A DNA stretch of 16,936 bases from CAYRZL01 sp964428795 (GCA_964428795.1 CAYRZL010000061.1:1-16936); one strand, 5' to 3'; positions 7,225 through 16,214 are shown, counted from the stretch's first letter. Numbers and translations are program-made. Notes: generated from the sequence alone by a model not told the origin.

Positions 7225-8427
7225 ATGAAGAAAAAAGTCGTAGCGCTTTTACTGGTTGCTGCAATGGCGGCGGTTCTTGGCGCATGTGGAAAAGATGAGA
7301 CGAAGCAGACAAGCGTAGAGACGGAGGCGTCCGCAGAGGCGGAGAGCGGAACTGTACAGTTCCAGGCGAGTCAGATTGAATATAATGTAGCAGATTACGT
7401 TACATTGGCGGACTATAATAATATTCAGGTAGAGGTTGATGATAATTATACGGTCAGTGATGATGACGTGAGGACCTACGCAGAGTCTATGATCGCTTCG
7501 TATCCTGCTTACAAGGACAGCGACAAATCTACCGTGGAGGACGGAGATACGGTAAAGATTGATTTTGTAGGTAAAATAGACGATGAAGAGTTTGACGGAG
7601 GCAGCGGAGAGGATTATCCGCTGACCATCGGTAGCGGCAGCTTTATTGACGGATTTGAATCAGGTCTGATAGGCGCTACCGTGGGAGAGACAGTTTCTCT
7701 GGATCTGACCTTTCCGGAGACATACCAGAATAATCCGGATCTGGCAGGACAGCCGGTCACTTTTGATGTGACGGTAAATAAGATCGTTGAAAAGCAGGAT
7801 ATGACATACGAGGACATGACAGACGACTATGTGAGTGAAAATTTCCAGATCGATACGGTAGACGATTTTCTGGCGCAGATCAGGGAATATCTGGAATCAT
7901 CGGCGGAGTCCAGCAAACAGCAGGCTGTTCAGGAGGCCGTTCTGGAGAAGCTGGAAGAGGGTAGTGAAGTGACGATCCCGGATGGATTGCTGGATGCGAG
8001 AGTCGCGGATTACAAGACGATGTTTGAGACCTACTGTCAGACAAATTATGGTATGTCTGCGGAGGAGTATGTGGAGCAATATCAGGGGGAGACAATAGAG
8101 GAATATTATGCTGAGGTCGTTACGAATCTGGAAGAGTCGATCAAACAGGAGCTGATTCTGGAAGCGATTGCCGAAAAAGAGGGACTAAAGATCGACGAGA
8201 GCGGTTATAAGGACTTTATAGAGTCTTATATGTCTTACTATGGCTATACGGATGAGGCAGATTTCTACGATTCCAACGGTGGAGAAGATTATGTGCGCAA
8301 GAGTTATCTGGAAAATATGGCGTTGACAAACGTGTGTGAGAATGTTCAGGTTTCTTATGCAGAATCCGGCGCATCCGAGGATGATGCATCCGGAACTGAA
8401 GACGACACTTCAGCTACAGAGGAATAA
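7225..8427 (+). CDS. Extracellular lipoprotein with FKBP-type PPIase and trigger-factor-like C-terminal region
   Basis: 400-residue predicted lipoprotein likely to act as a peptidyl-prolyl isomerase or foldase for secreted proteins outside the membrane. The lipoprotein signal is KKKVVALLLVAAMAAVLGAC with lipidated Cys21. An acidic Ser/Glu/Thr linker follows. The FKBP domain is at about 104-188 (EDGDTVKIDFVGKIDDEEFDGG, LTIGSGSFIDGFESGLIGA, TFPETY), the insertion style of trigger factor. Residues about 200-375 are helical and resemble the trigger factor chaperone arms. The ribosome-binding N-terminal domain of true Tig is absent and replaced by the lipid anchor. The tail is acidic (EDDASGTEDDTSATEE). 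The frame is open from 7174, but ATG 7225 starts a proper signal peptide and has AAAGGAA upstream. asnS follows after 22 bp with no terminator, so co-transcription is likely. Confidence 0.9.
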   Translation: MKKKVVALLLVAAMAAVLGACGKDETKQTSVETEASAEAESGTVQFQASQIEYNVADYVTLADYNNIQVEVDDNYTVSDDDVRTYAESMIASYPAYKDSDKSTVEDGDTVKIDFVGKIDDEEFDGGSGEDYPLTIGSGSFIDGFESGLIGATVGETVSLDLTFPETYQNNPDLAGQPVTFDVTVNKIVEKQDMTYEDMTDDYVSENFQIDTVDDFLAQIREYLESSAESSKQQAVQEAVLEKLEEGSEVTIPDGLLDARVADYKTMFETYCQTNYGMSAEEYVEQYQGETIEEYYAEVVTNLEESIKQELILEAIAEKEGLKIDESGYKDFIESYMSYYGYTDEADFYDSNGGEDYVRKSYLENMALTNVCENVQVSYAESGASEDDASGTEDDTSATEE

Positions 8428-8449
8428 AAATGCAAAAGGGGATTAAATC

Positions 8450-9841
8450 ATGGAACTGGTAAGTATCAGAGAATTATTTCGTGAGAAAGAAAAATATCTG
8501 GATCAGCAGATTACAATAGGAGGATGGGTCAGAAGCATCCGTAATTCCAGGACATTTGGTTTCATTGTAGTAAATGACGGTACGTTTTTTGAACCGCTGC
8601 AGGTGGTTTATTCTGACGCTCTGGCAAATTTTCCCCAGGTTGAGAAGATCAATGTCGGTGCGGCAATCATCGTAAAGGGAAAACTGGTTGCCACACCGCA
8701 GGCAAAACAGCCTTTTGAGATTCAGGCGGAGGAAGTGACGGTGGAAGGAGCATCCGCACCGGATTATCCACTGCAGAAAAAGCGCCATACCTTTGAATAT
8801 CTGAGAAAGATTTCACATCTGCGTGCGAGAACGAATACGTTCCAGGCTGTGTTTCGGGTACGGTCTTTGATCGCTTATGCCATCCATAAGTTTTTCCAGG
8901 AGCGGGATTTTGTGTATGTGCACACTCCGTTGATCACGGGAAGTGACTGCGAGGGAGCAGGGGAAATGTTTCGGGTGACGACTCTTGATCTTGATGCAAT
9001 ACCTCATACGGAAAGCGGTGAGATCGATTACACACAGGATTTCTTTGGAAAACCTACCAATCTGACGGTAAGCGGACAGTTGAACGGTGAAACATATGCG
9101 ATGGCATTTAAAAACATTTATACGTTTGGTCCCACCTTCCGGGCAGAGAACTCCAACACGACCAGACATGCGGCAGAGTTTTGGATGATCGAGCCGGAGA
9201 TCGCATTTGCGGATTTGAAGGATGATATGGTGCTTGCCGAGAGTATGTTGAAATACATTATCACTTATGTATTGGAACATGCACCGGAGGAAATGAAGTT
9301 CTTTAACAGTTTTGTAGATAAAGGACTTCTGGAGCGGCTGAATCATGTGGTAAATTCTGATTTCGCTCATGTAACATACACGGAAGCGATTGATATTCTG
9401 GAAAAAAATAATGATAAATTCGAGTACAAGGTTTCCTGGGGTGTGGATTTGCAGACGGAGCATGAGCGCTATCTTACCGAGGAGGTGTTCAAACGTCCGG
9501 TATTTGTAACGGATTATCCGAAGGAGATCAAAGCCTTTTACATGAAGCTCAACGACGATGGAAAAACAGTGGCTGCCATGGATTGTCTGGTGCCGGGTAT
9601 CGGCGAGATTATCGGAGGAAGTCAGAGAGAGGATGACTATGATAAATTGTTATCCAGGATCAAAGAGCTTGGGCTTAATGAGGAGGATTATGATTTCTAT
9701 CTGGATCTTCGGAAATATGGAAGCACGAGACATGCCGGGTTCGGTCTGGGATTTGAAAGATGCGTTATGTATCTGACCGGTATGGGCAACATCCGCGATG
9801 TGATTCCGTTCCCGCGTACTGTAAATAATTGTGAATTATAA
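8450..9841 (+). CDS. asnS: Asparagine--tRNA ligase
   Basis: Class II aminoacyl-tRNA synthetase charging tRNA-Asn; cytosolic and essential where no amidotransferase route replaces it. 463 residues, the normal length. The N-terminal OB-fold anticodon-binding domain (about 15-100) contains GGWVRSIRNSRTFGFIVVNDG. The catalytic domain has motif 2 FRAENSNTTRHAAEFWMIEPE at about 230-250 and motif 3 GFGLGFER (430-437) followed by MYLTGMGNIRDVIPFPRT, the AsnRS form rather than AspRS. AAAAGGGGA precedes the ATG. It lies 22 bp behind the PPIase lipoprotein gene and ahead of recJ. Confidence 0.97.
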   Translation: MELVSIRELFREKEKYLDQQITIGGWVRSIRNSRTFGFIVVNDGTFFEPLQVVYSDALANFPQVEKINVGAAIIVKGKLVATPQAKQPFEIQAEEVTVEGASAPDYPLQKKRHTFEYLRKISHLRARTNTFQAVFRVRSLIAYAIHKFFQERDFVYVHTPLITGSDCEGAGEMFRVTTLDLDAIPHTESGEIDYTQDFFGKPTNLTVSGQLNGETYAMAFKNIYTFGPTFRAENSNTTRHAAEFWMIEPEIAFADLKDDMVLAESMLKYIITYVLEHAPEEMKFFNSFVDKGLLERLNHVVNSDFAHVTYTEAIDILEKNNDKFEYKVSWGVDLQTEHERYLTEEVFKRPVFVTDYPKEIKAFYMKLNDDGKTVAAMDCLVPGIGEIIGGSQREDDYDKLLSRIKELGLNEEDYDFYLDLRKYGSTRHAGFGLGFERCVMYLTGMGNIRDVIPFPRTVNNCEL

Positions 9842-9849
9842 TAATGTTG

Positions 9850-9878
9850 AACTCCGGTGGAATGCTTCTGCCGGAGTT
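9850..9878 (+). terminator. Hairpin between asnS and recJ
   Basis: AACTCCGG pairs with CCGGAGTT (8 bp), and inside it GAA pairs with TTC across symmetric TG bulges. It is followed by tgttatt, a weak T tract. It begins 8 bases after the asnS stop. It probably ends or attenuates asnS transcription, with partial read-through into recJ; the weak T tract makes full termination doubtful. Confidence 0.5.
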
Positions 9879-9901
9879 TGTTATTAAAAAAGGATATGCA
9901 T

Positions 9902-11668
9902 ATGGTGAAAGAAAAATGGTTTGTGATTTCAAAAAAGGCAGATTTTCAGGGAATCGGAAAACGGTTTGGAGTCGATCCTGTCATTGCGCGCGTTATAAAT
10001 AACCGGGGAATCGCGGGTGATGAACAGATAAAATCTTATCTCTACGGGGATATATCAGGTTTACATAATCCTCATCTTATGAAGGATATAGATAAATGTG
10101 CAGAGATTTTGAAGCAGAAAATAATGACCGGAAGGAAAATCCGTATTATCGGGGACTATGATATTGACGGAGTGCAATCTGCATATATTTTGTATCAGGC
10201 ATTGCGCCGCTGCGGGGGGAATGTGGAAACGGTTTTGCCGGACCGAATGATTGACGGATATGGATTGAATCAGAATTTGATTGAGAACGCCATCAACGAG
10301 GGCGTGGATACGATCCTCACCTGTGATAACGGGATTGCGGCGTTGGAGGCGATTCATCTTGGAAAAGAAGCGGGTCTTACCATACTGGTGACGGATCATC
10401 ATGAAATTCCTTTCGTGGAGGAGGACGGAGTGATCTGCTATCTTGCCAGTGAAGCAGACGCTGTTGTAAATCCGAAGCAGAAGGAATGCGCTTATCCCTT
10501 TAAAGGGCTGTGCGGGGCAGGCGTGGCGTTTAAGCTGGTACAGGTACTCTACGAATTATGCGGTATTTCCTCAGAAGAAGCATATACATTTATTGAAAAT
10601 GCAGGATTTGCCACGGTTGGGGATGTGATGGATCTGGTGGATGAAAACCGTATTCTGGTGAAGCTGGGACTTGAAATGCTGCAGCACACACAGAATCCGG
10701 GGATGCGGGCATTGATCATGCAGAGCGGTCTGGAGGATGTGACTTTGAAAGCGCATCATATCGGTTTTCGCCTGGGACCTTGTCTGAACGCGGGCGGCAG
10801 ACTGGATACGGCGCAGCGTTCTCTGGCGCTGCTGTGCGCAGAGCGGGAGGAAGAGGCGTCCCGTCTTGCGGCGGAACTGATCGCCCTCAATGAAAACCGG
10901 AAGGAACTGACAGAAGAGGCGGTAAAGAAAGCAGTCCGCATGATCGAGCAGGGTGATTGGAAGGACGACAAGGTGCTGGTGGTCTATCTGCCGGATTGTC
11001 ACGAAAGTCTGGCGGGAATTGTGGCAGGCAGATTGCGGGAGCGGTATGCACGACCTGCATTTGTGCTGACGGACAGTGGGGAACATTTAAAAGGATCGGG
11101 CAGGTCTATTCCGGAGTATTCCATGTATGAGGAGATGAATCGCTGCCGGGATCTGTTTTTGAAATTTGGCGGGCACCCAATGGCGGCGGGCTGTTCCCTG
11201 ATGCGGGAGCAGCTTGAGCCTCTGCGCATAAAAATGAACGAATTAACGAGCCTGTCGGATGAGGATATCACGCCGAAAATACATATCGACGTGCCTATGC
11301 CCATGGAATATGTGCATCAGAAACTGGTGGAGCAGTTATCCTTATTGGAACCCTTTGGAAAGGGAAATGAAAAGCCGGTATTTGCGGACCGGGATCTGGA
11401 GGTGAGATCCGTGCGGATACTTGGAAAAAATCAAAATGTACTGCGTTTTGACCTTGTGAAAAACGGCAGATTTTACGAGGGCGTATATTTTGGGGCGCCG
11501 GAGAGGTTTTTTGAGGCAGTAGAGGAAAAATACGGCGCAGGGATCAGCAAACAGCTTCGTGCCGGACGCAGATGCGAAGGTGTATTCATGCATTTCATAT
11601 ACTATCCGGAGTTGAACGAATATCAGGGGAATGTGCGGATACAGATGAAAATCAGCCATTTTTGTTAA
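9902..11668 (+). CDS. recJ: Single-stranded-DNA-specific exonuclease RecJ
   Basis: DHH-family 5'-3' single-strand DNA exonuclease used in recombination and repair, 588 residues. The metal-binding motifs are GDYDIDG (Asp85, Asp87, Asp89), LTCDNGIAA (about 139-147) and TDHHEIP (Asp165-His-His167). The RecJ-specific CAYPFKGLCGAGVAFKL segment is present. The DHHA1 motif GGHPMAAG is at 423-430, and a C-terminal OB-like domain follows (about 455-588). The frame is open from 9857; ATG 9902 was chosen because AAAAAGG lies 9 nt before it, while ATG 9896 is only 3 nt from that site. The gene follows asnS through a weak hairpin. Confidence 0.94.
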   Translation: MVKEKWFVISKKADFQGIGKRFGVDPVIARVINNRGIAGDEQIKSYLYGDISGLHNPHLMKDIDKCAEILKQKIMTGRKIRIIGDYDIDGVQSAYILYQALRRCGGNVETVLPDRMIDGYGLNQNLIENAINEGVDTILTCDNGIAALEAIHLGKEAGLTILVTDHHEIPFVEEDGVICYLASEADAVVNPKQKECAYPFKGLCGAGVAFKLVQVLYELCGISSEEAYTFIENAGFATVGDVMDLVDENRILVKLGLEMLQHTQNPGMRALIMQSGLEDVTLKAHHIGFRLGPCLNAGGRLDTAQRSLALLCAEREEEASRLAAELIALNENRKELTEEAVKKAVRMIEQGDWKDDKVLVVYLPDCHESLAGIVAGRLRERYARPAFVLTDSGEHLKGSGRSIPEYSMYEEMNRCRDLFLKFGGHPMAAGCSLMREQLEPLRIKMNELTSLSDEDITPKIHIDVPMPMEYVHQKLVEQLSLLEPFGKGNEKPVFADRDLEVRSVRILGKNQNVLRFDLVKNGRFYEGVYFGAPERFFEAVEEKYGAGISKQLRAGRRCEGVFMHFIYYPELNEYQGNVRIQMKISHFC

Positions 11669-11723
11669 TTCCTACGATTTTATGAAGATTTCGTGAAAGA
11701 AATCTAAAACTTCCGAAATTCTT

Positions 11724-11752
11724 TTGACTTTTCCTGTATTCTGTGTCAGAAT
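11724..11752 (+). promoter_or_regulatory. Promoter for the DUF1002 gene
   Basis: TTGACT (11724-11729), a 17-bp spacer, then CAGAAT (11747-11752). It sits about 108 bp upstream of the start at 11860, leaving a roughly 100-nt leader that holds no obvious riboswitch or attenuator. Confidence 0.55.
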
Positions 11753-11859
11753 GGGTGAAGCCTGAGGATAGAAATGCCTGAGCGGTATAAGTAATATCCG
11801 GACACATAAGAAAAGTAGATGAACAATAGGAAATAAAACAGGAAAGGAAGTGTGACAGA

Positions 11860-12798
11860 ATGAAAAAAAGAATGACAAGAATGTTTTGTCTGATGCTTTC
11901 AGCAGCTATGATTGCAGGTTCTTCCATGGCGGTTTTTGCCGATGAGGACGGAGAAGTAAAAGCTGAGGTCCAGGTTGAGGAGAACGATAAACCATATGTA
12001 TCCTTCGGAGAGGATCTGACTGCGCAGCAAAAGCAGAAGGTAATTGATCTCATGGGACTGGATCCCGATGAGGAGGATGAATGGGATATAAGCTATGTGA
12101 CAAATGAGGAGGAACATCAGTATCTGGACAGCTATATTTCTTCTTCACAGATAGGCAGCAAAGCATTATCCTCTGTTGTGATTTTGCAGAGAGAGGATGG
12201 CAACGGAATCAATGTTACGACAAAGAATATCAACTATTGTACCGAGGGCATGTATCAGAACGCGCTTGCTACCGCCGGTATGGAGGATGCGGACGTTATT
12301 GTGGCGGGACCGTTTGAAATTTCCGGCACAGCAGCTCTTGTGGGCGCTCTGAAGGCTTATTCTGAGATGACCGGAGAGGAAGTATCTGAGGAAAGTCTGG
12401 ATACTGCATTAAACGAGCTGGTTATTACAGGGGAAATTGCAGACAGCACGGGTGATACAGATGAAATCGAGGGCATGGTTGCTTACCTGAAAAAAGAGGT
12501 TGCCGAGAACGATCTCGACGACGAGGAAGAGATCAGCAGCATTATTGATGAAGCAGCCAGTGAATTTGGCGTATCTTTGACAGACGAGGAAAAGCAGAAG
12601 CTGATCTCCCTGCTCAAAAAAATCGCAAATCTGGATCTGGATGTGGACAGTCTGGTGAGTCAGGCAAAGAGTATCTACAACAAGCTGGCGGATATGGGAA
12701 TCGACCTGAAGGACGAGGAAGTCCAGAAAGACGTAGGAAATATTTTTACAAAGCTGATTCAGATGATCAAAGATTTCTTTGCAAAATATATGAATTAG
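11860..12798 (+). CDS. Secreted DUF1002 (YpuA-like) protein
   Basis: 312-residue exported protein of unknown function. The Sec signal peptide is at residues 1-27 (KKRMTRMFCLMLSAAMIAGS, ending AVFA before DEDG). The body matches the DUF1002/YpuA pattern: SFGEDLTAQQKQKVIDLMGL near the start, VTNEEEHQYLD, then SVVILQREDGNGINVTTKNI, VIVAGPFEISGTAALVGALKAYS, and helical acidic repeats to the C-terminus (IIDEAASEFG, LISLLKKIANLDLD). B. subtilis YpuA is the best-known relative and lacks a firm role. GGAAAGGAAG lies 9 nt before the ATG. It has its own promoter and a hairpin after its stop, so it is transcribed alone. Confidence 0.87.
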   Translation: MKKRMTRMFCLMLSAAMIAGSSMAVFADEDGEVKAEVQVEENDKPYVSFGEDLTAQQKQKVIDLMGLDPDEEDEWDISYVTNEEEHQYLDSYISSSQIGSKALSSVVILQREDGNGINVTTKNINYCTEGMYQNALATAGMEDADVIVAGPFEISGTAALVGALKAYSEMTGEEVSEESLDTALNELVITGEIADSTGDTDEIEGMVAYLKKEVAENDLDDEEEISSIIDEAASEFGVSLTDEEKQKLISLLKKIANLDLDVDSLVSQAKSIYNKLADMGIDLKDEEVQKDVGNIFTKLIQMIKDFFAKYMN

Positions 12799-12809
12799 AA
12801 CTTTTGAGC

Positions 12810-12837
12810 CATCACTGGATTATATGATTCGGTGATG
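12810..12837 (+). terminator. Terminator of the DUF1002 gene
   Basis: CATCACTG pairs with CGGTGATG (8 bp with one T-G wobble) around a 12-base AT-rich loop, followed by acttttgactttt. It begins 12 bases after the stop codon. The T tract is interrupted, so termination may be incomplete. Confidence 0.55.
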
Positions 12838-12923
12838 ACTTTTGACTTTTCTGAAACAGAAGAGTACCTGGTGTTAGCATCTAATTAGTACAAAACAAAA
12901 TGAGGTATTCCCTTGAAATATTG

Positions 12924-12929
12924 TATAAT
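12924..12929 (+). promoter_or_regulatory. Possible -10 of the broken lipase gene
   Basis: A perfect TATAAT in the AT-rich leader of the gene starting at 13048. There is no convincing -35 at 16-18 bp spacing and it implies a leader of over 100 nt, so this is tentative. Confidence 0.3.
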
Positions 12930-13047
12930 AATTTAGAGATTTGATAGACAGATGTGAAAACACACTGCAAAATCTGCTGAACAAAGTTAATTATTAAATT
13001 TATATCGAAGAAATAGTATCTAAAAGATATATACGAGGAGAGAGCAT

Positions 13048-13290
13048 ATGAAAAAAGTAAAATTACTATCAGGAATATTAGCAGTATCGCTGCTGATTGG
13101 CAGTGTTCAGTTCCCGGTGTTGGCACAGGAAACTGTGCCGGATGTGCAGACAGGGGTGTCTGAGAGTGAGAACCTTAGAGGGACCGGGGATGTTCTTGCT
13201 TCCGGTACCTGTGATGATCTTGCGTGGACGCTGACGGAGGATGGTACTTTGACAATCAGCGGAACGGGAGATATGGAGGATGATTGGTAA
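13048..13290 (+). pseudogene. N-terminal fragment of a secreted BspA-like/lipase surface protein (ends at premature TAA)
   Basis: 80 codons: signal peptide (KKVKLLSGILAVSLLIGS, ending VLA before QETVPD) followed by the BspA-like surface motif ASGTCDDLAWTLTEDGTLTIS / GTGDMEDDW. GGAGAG precedes the ATG. The frame stops at TAA (13288-13290) and then continues in the same frame with PWGSWRNDIKTVILTEGVTSIG. In intact relatives this motif runs straight into an LRR_5 repeat, so the TAA interrupts one coding sequence, by single-base mutation or sequencing error. Only a short secreted peptide would be made. Read together with the next two entries as one gene. Confidence 0.8.
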
Positions 13291-14922
13291 CCATGGGGTA
13301 GCTGGCGTAATGATATTAAAACAGTTATTTTGACAGAGGGTGTGACCAGTATAGGGGACTTTGCGTTTGAGGGGTGCAGCAGCCTGACCGACGTGTATTA
13401 TAGTGGTTCAGAGTCAGACTGGGAAGTAATTGACATAGATGATGTTTTTAATGATCCACTGTTCAATGCGACGATCCATTATAACTGTTCAGGACCGGAA
13501 GATCCTGATGTAAAGAATGATTATGATACATCCACGGAAGAAGGGAGAGTAATTACATACACAGCTCTTGCAAAAATAGCATACAGTAAATTTGATTCCA
13601 GCCTGGGGGAGACGGTATCAGAGTTTGTTGCAGAGGGAAAGCATAATGAAATGAAAAGCACCATGAGTGTAAATAAAGACTGGAAGAATCTGATCTGGAG
13701 CGATAAAGATGTCACCTATACAAAATTTTATACAGATGTGATCGGTGATTATGAAATTGTCGATGTGTCAAATCAGAATGACAGAACAGGATTTTATGGA
13801 GTGTGTTTTAAGTCACCGGATGGAAATTATATTATTTCTTATCGGGGAAGTGAAGGTTCAGATCTGGGGACAATATCAAACTACATGTGTACAAAATTAT
13901 TAAACCTTGCACTCTCAGAAAATATGGTTGTAGATCTGAGAGATGACTGGTCAGCTACAGATTTTGAATTTGCTCTGTTCAATTCATTGTCTGAACAGTT
14001 TGATTGTGCGTTGGATTTTTATGACAAAATACTTGCAAAAGCGGAGCAGGATAATGGAGCGGAGATTATATTGACAGGTCATTCCCTGGGCGGGGCGCTG
14101 GCGGCGTATGTTTCTATTGCTACAAATGCCAAAGCATATTGCATAGATGGAGCGGTCGGACATGTTGTCGATGTTTCTTTCGCAGATGCATATCTGAATA
14201 TTGATTCCTTTGATGGAACTGAAAATTTTAATTTTATTAACTATACGGATGCGGATGGAGATTCTATCAAAAATATAATAGATGTAGCATCAAAAAGTGT
14301 GCCGGTTTTCTGGAATTTTAATCTTAGCTTTTCGGAAAAGTGGGACAAAATCGTGTCAGATATAGTGGAATATGAAAAAAATAAATCCCATTGTACTTTT
14401 GTTGCTGATTTAATTCAGGCAACTAATAAGGACTATTACCCAATGAAGCAATATCGCTCCTCAAATATTTATAAAACGACAGAACAGCCGGAAATTTTTT
14501 TGGCAATAGCAGGATCCCACCATGCAATGTCGTATTTGTCTTATGATGAGAGCACCGGGAGATTCAAATTAAATGAGCTGGTTAAATCTTACAATACGAA
14601 AACTCCCTGGAGTTTGGATGTGTCTCTCTCCAATGTGACAAAAGATCGGAGAGTTATGCTGGGGACTGCATCCGATGATACGATTTACGCACCTTCCAAC
14701 TGGCTGTTTGATCAAACAGTATCCAATATTATGTTTGGCGGGGCTGGAAAAGATTATCTGTATGGATATCTGGGCAATGATGTTCTGAGTGGGGAAGGAT
14801 CTGTTAATTATTTGGAAGGCGGAAGTGGAGATGATACTTATATCGTAGATAAATCGCTGACATCAGGCGGATCAACCATTATAAAGGATCCATCCGGAAA
14901 GGATACGCTTATCTTTCCATGA
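13291..14922 (+). pseudogene. Middle fragment: LRR_5 remnant, class 3 lipase domain, RTX-like repeats
   Basis: Same frame as the N-terminal fragment, beyond the TAA; the first possible non-AUG start is TTG 13330, with no good ribosome binding site. It begins with an LRR_5 unit (VTSIGDFAFEGCSSLTDVYYSG). The main part is an alpha/beta-hydrolase of the class 3 lipase type, with nucleophile elbow TGHSLGGALAAY (Ser codon at 14083-14085) and YIISYRGSEGSD before it. GSHHAMSYL is a plausible catalytic-His region. Near the end are glycine/aspartate-rich RTX-like units (GGAGKDYLYGYLGNDVLSG, GGSGDDTYIVD), a calcium-binding type. It ends at TGA 14920-14922, overlapping the ATG of the next fragment. Without the signal peptide it could not be exported. 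The domain itself looks undamaged, so decay is recent or the TAA is an error. Confidence 0.75.
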
Positions 14923-15334
14923 ACGAAAAGAATATTACCCTGGATGTGGGAGCAGAGAAAACACTTTCGGCATCGATACAGCCGGAGGAGGCATCTGCCC
15001 GCAGTATAAGATGGAGTTCTGATAATGCGAATGTGGCAATTGTAGATGCAGATGGAAATGTTATCGGTTTATCTGCAGGAACCGCAACGGTAACCGCTGC
15101 GTGCGATTATGGAACGGATTCTTGCGTTGTTACGGTGTGTGATTCAGATACGCATGAACATGACTGGAGTAAGGCTGTACAGAAAAACTATCCGGATAGG
15201 GCTGTGATGGTGTAGAGAAAAATGCCAAGGGCTGGTGGTATATCAAAGGCGGAAAAGTACAGTCTGGATATTCTGGGAAGGTGAAGATTGGTAACAAAGT
15301 TTATACAGTTGTAAAAGGAAAAGTGGATAAATAG
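14919..15334 (+). pseudogene. C-terminal fragment: Big2 domain and cell-wall-binding tail, frameshifted
   Basis: The frame from ATG 14919 reads NEKNITLDVGAEKTLSASI, then RSIRWSSDNANVAIVDADG and VIGLSAGTATVTA, a Big2 (bacterial Ig-like) domain, and stops at TAG 15213-15215. Another frame (codons from 15200 to TAG 15332-15334) then encodes DGVEKNAKGWWYIKGG and KVKIGNKVYTVVKGKVDK, the ending of clostridial cell-wall-binding repeat proteins. The tail is therefore cut off by a frameshift near 15190-15206. The ATGA overlap with the previous fragment may be an indel site rather than real coupling. All three fragments together make a modular secreted lipase anchored to the wall. Confidence 0.7.
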
Positions 15335-15343
15335 GAATGTGCT

Positions 15344-15376
15344 TGCAGGGGGCTGTCTTTGTGACAGCCCCCTGCA
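15344..15376. terminator. Strong hairpin between convergent genes
   Basis: TGCAGGGGGCTGTC pairs perfectly with GACAGCCCCCTGCA (14 bp, GC-rich) around loop TTTGT. It lies 9 bases after the last stop of the broken surface-protein gene and about 25 bases beyond the end of the convergent CPBP gene. Neither side has a long T run, so it may work mainly as a stable barrier or RNA 3' end. Confidence 0.7.
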
Positions 15377-15401
15377 TTTATGCGCAGAGCCGCATCCGTT
15401 C

Positions 15402-16214
15402 CTAATATTTCTCCGGCGCAAACAGCCTGATCCCGCCCCATATGAGGAGCAGCCCCACAGCAATGCCGATTGCCCAGCCATAGTATGTATTAAATACAAA
15501 CAGATTTGAGAAGAAGGCTCCGAATATATTGTAAATGATATGCAGTATGATGCAGAACCAGATACGCCCTCCCTTGCGGTATACCAGACCGAAAACAAGT
15601 CCGATCACAAAAGCATAAAGTCCCTGGACCAGATTCATATGCAAAATGCCGAACAGGGCAGCCTGAAGGATATTGGCGAACCAGAAAGGCAATGCTTTGT
15701 TGGCAAAATGAAGGGTGGCGCCACGGAATGCCAGTTCTTCACAGATCGGAGCCAGAACAACGGTATAAAGGACGACATACCAGCGGACATCAGTGAGTCC
15801 AAGCGCGTCTATCACCTGCGAATAGGAAGTCTCCAGACCCGGCCACCGGGCAAACAAAAACTGTACTGCAATCTGAATAAAGATCACCAGCGCGATTGCC
15901 AGAAAGAACATACTCAGGATACGCTGCGGGTTGAACTTCAGTATTTTTTTCCTTTTTTCTTTTTTCCTCAGATAATTATACCAGATTCCAAAGATCAGAA
16001 TGCCTGCAGCGGCATATAAAATGGATACGAGCATAGTAAATGCCTGATCGTCAGGAGAGTTTGCTATCTTTGATAAAAAGTAATTCAGATCAAATTCACC
16101 GGGCATATCCTTGAAGGCATAGATGAGCATAGCCGGGACAGCGGCTACGATCTGTATACCAACCAAAAGAATGGTTGGAATAAAGCTCATAAAAAAAGAA
16201 CCGAATTTTTTCAT
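15402..16214 (-). CDS. CPBP-family intramembrane metalloprotease
   Basis: 270-residue polytopic membrane protein of the CPBP (CAAX protease/Abi, PF02517) family, with about seven or eight hydrophobic segments. The family motifs are intact: EELAFRG (Glu159, Glu160, Arg164), FGILHMN (His192) and HIIYNIFG (His225, Asn229), which form the metal site within the membrane. A basic loop YLRKKEKRKKILKF separates the N-terminal helices from the catalytic half. Family roles include prenyl-protein cleavage, bacteriocin self-immunity and signalling; none can be assigned here. AAAGGAG lies 6 nt before the ATG. The start overlaps the TetR-family gene stop by 4 bp, so it is co-translated and probably under that repressor's control. 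Confidence 0.92.
   Translation of the reverse strand: MKKFGSFFMSFIPTILLVGIQIVAAVPAMLIYAFKDMPGEFDLNYFLSKIANSPDDQAFTMLVSILYAAAGILIFGIWYNYLRKKEKRKKILKFNPQRILSMFFLAIALVIFIQIAVQFLFARWPGLETSYSQVIDALGLTDVRWYVVLYTVVLAPICEELAFRGATLHFANKALPFWFANILQAALFGILHMNLVQGLYAFVIGLVFGLVYRKGGRIWFCIILHIIYNIFGAFFSNLFVFNTYYGWAIGIAVGLLLIWGGIRLFAPEKY

Noticed and set aside
8474..11659. Several minus-strand open frames of 70-216 codons under asnS and recJ
   Set aside because: They have no recognisable domains or ribosome binding sites and lie wholly within well-identified plus-strand genes.
13288..13290. Stop-codon recoding (selenocysteine or read-through) at the TAA
   Set aside because: Selenocysteine uses UGA, not UAA, no recoding hairpin is visible just downstream, and two other frame breaks in the same gene point to decay.
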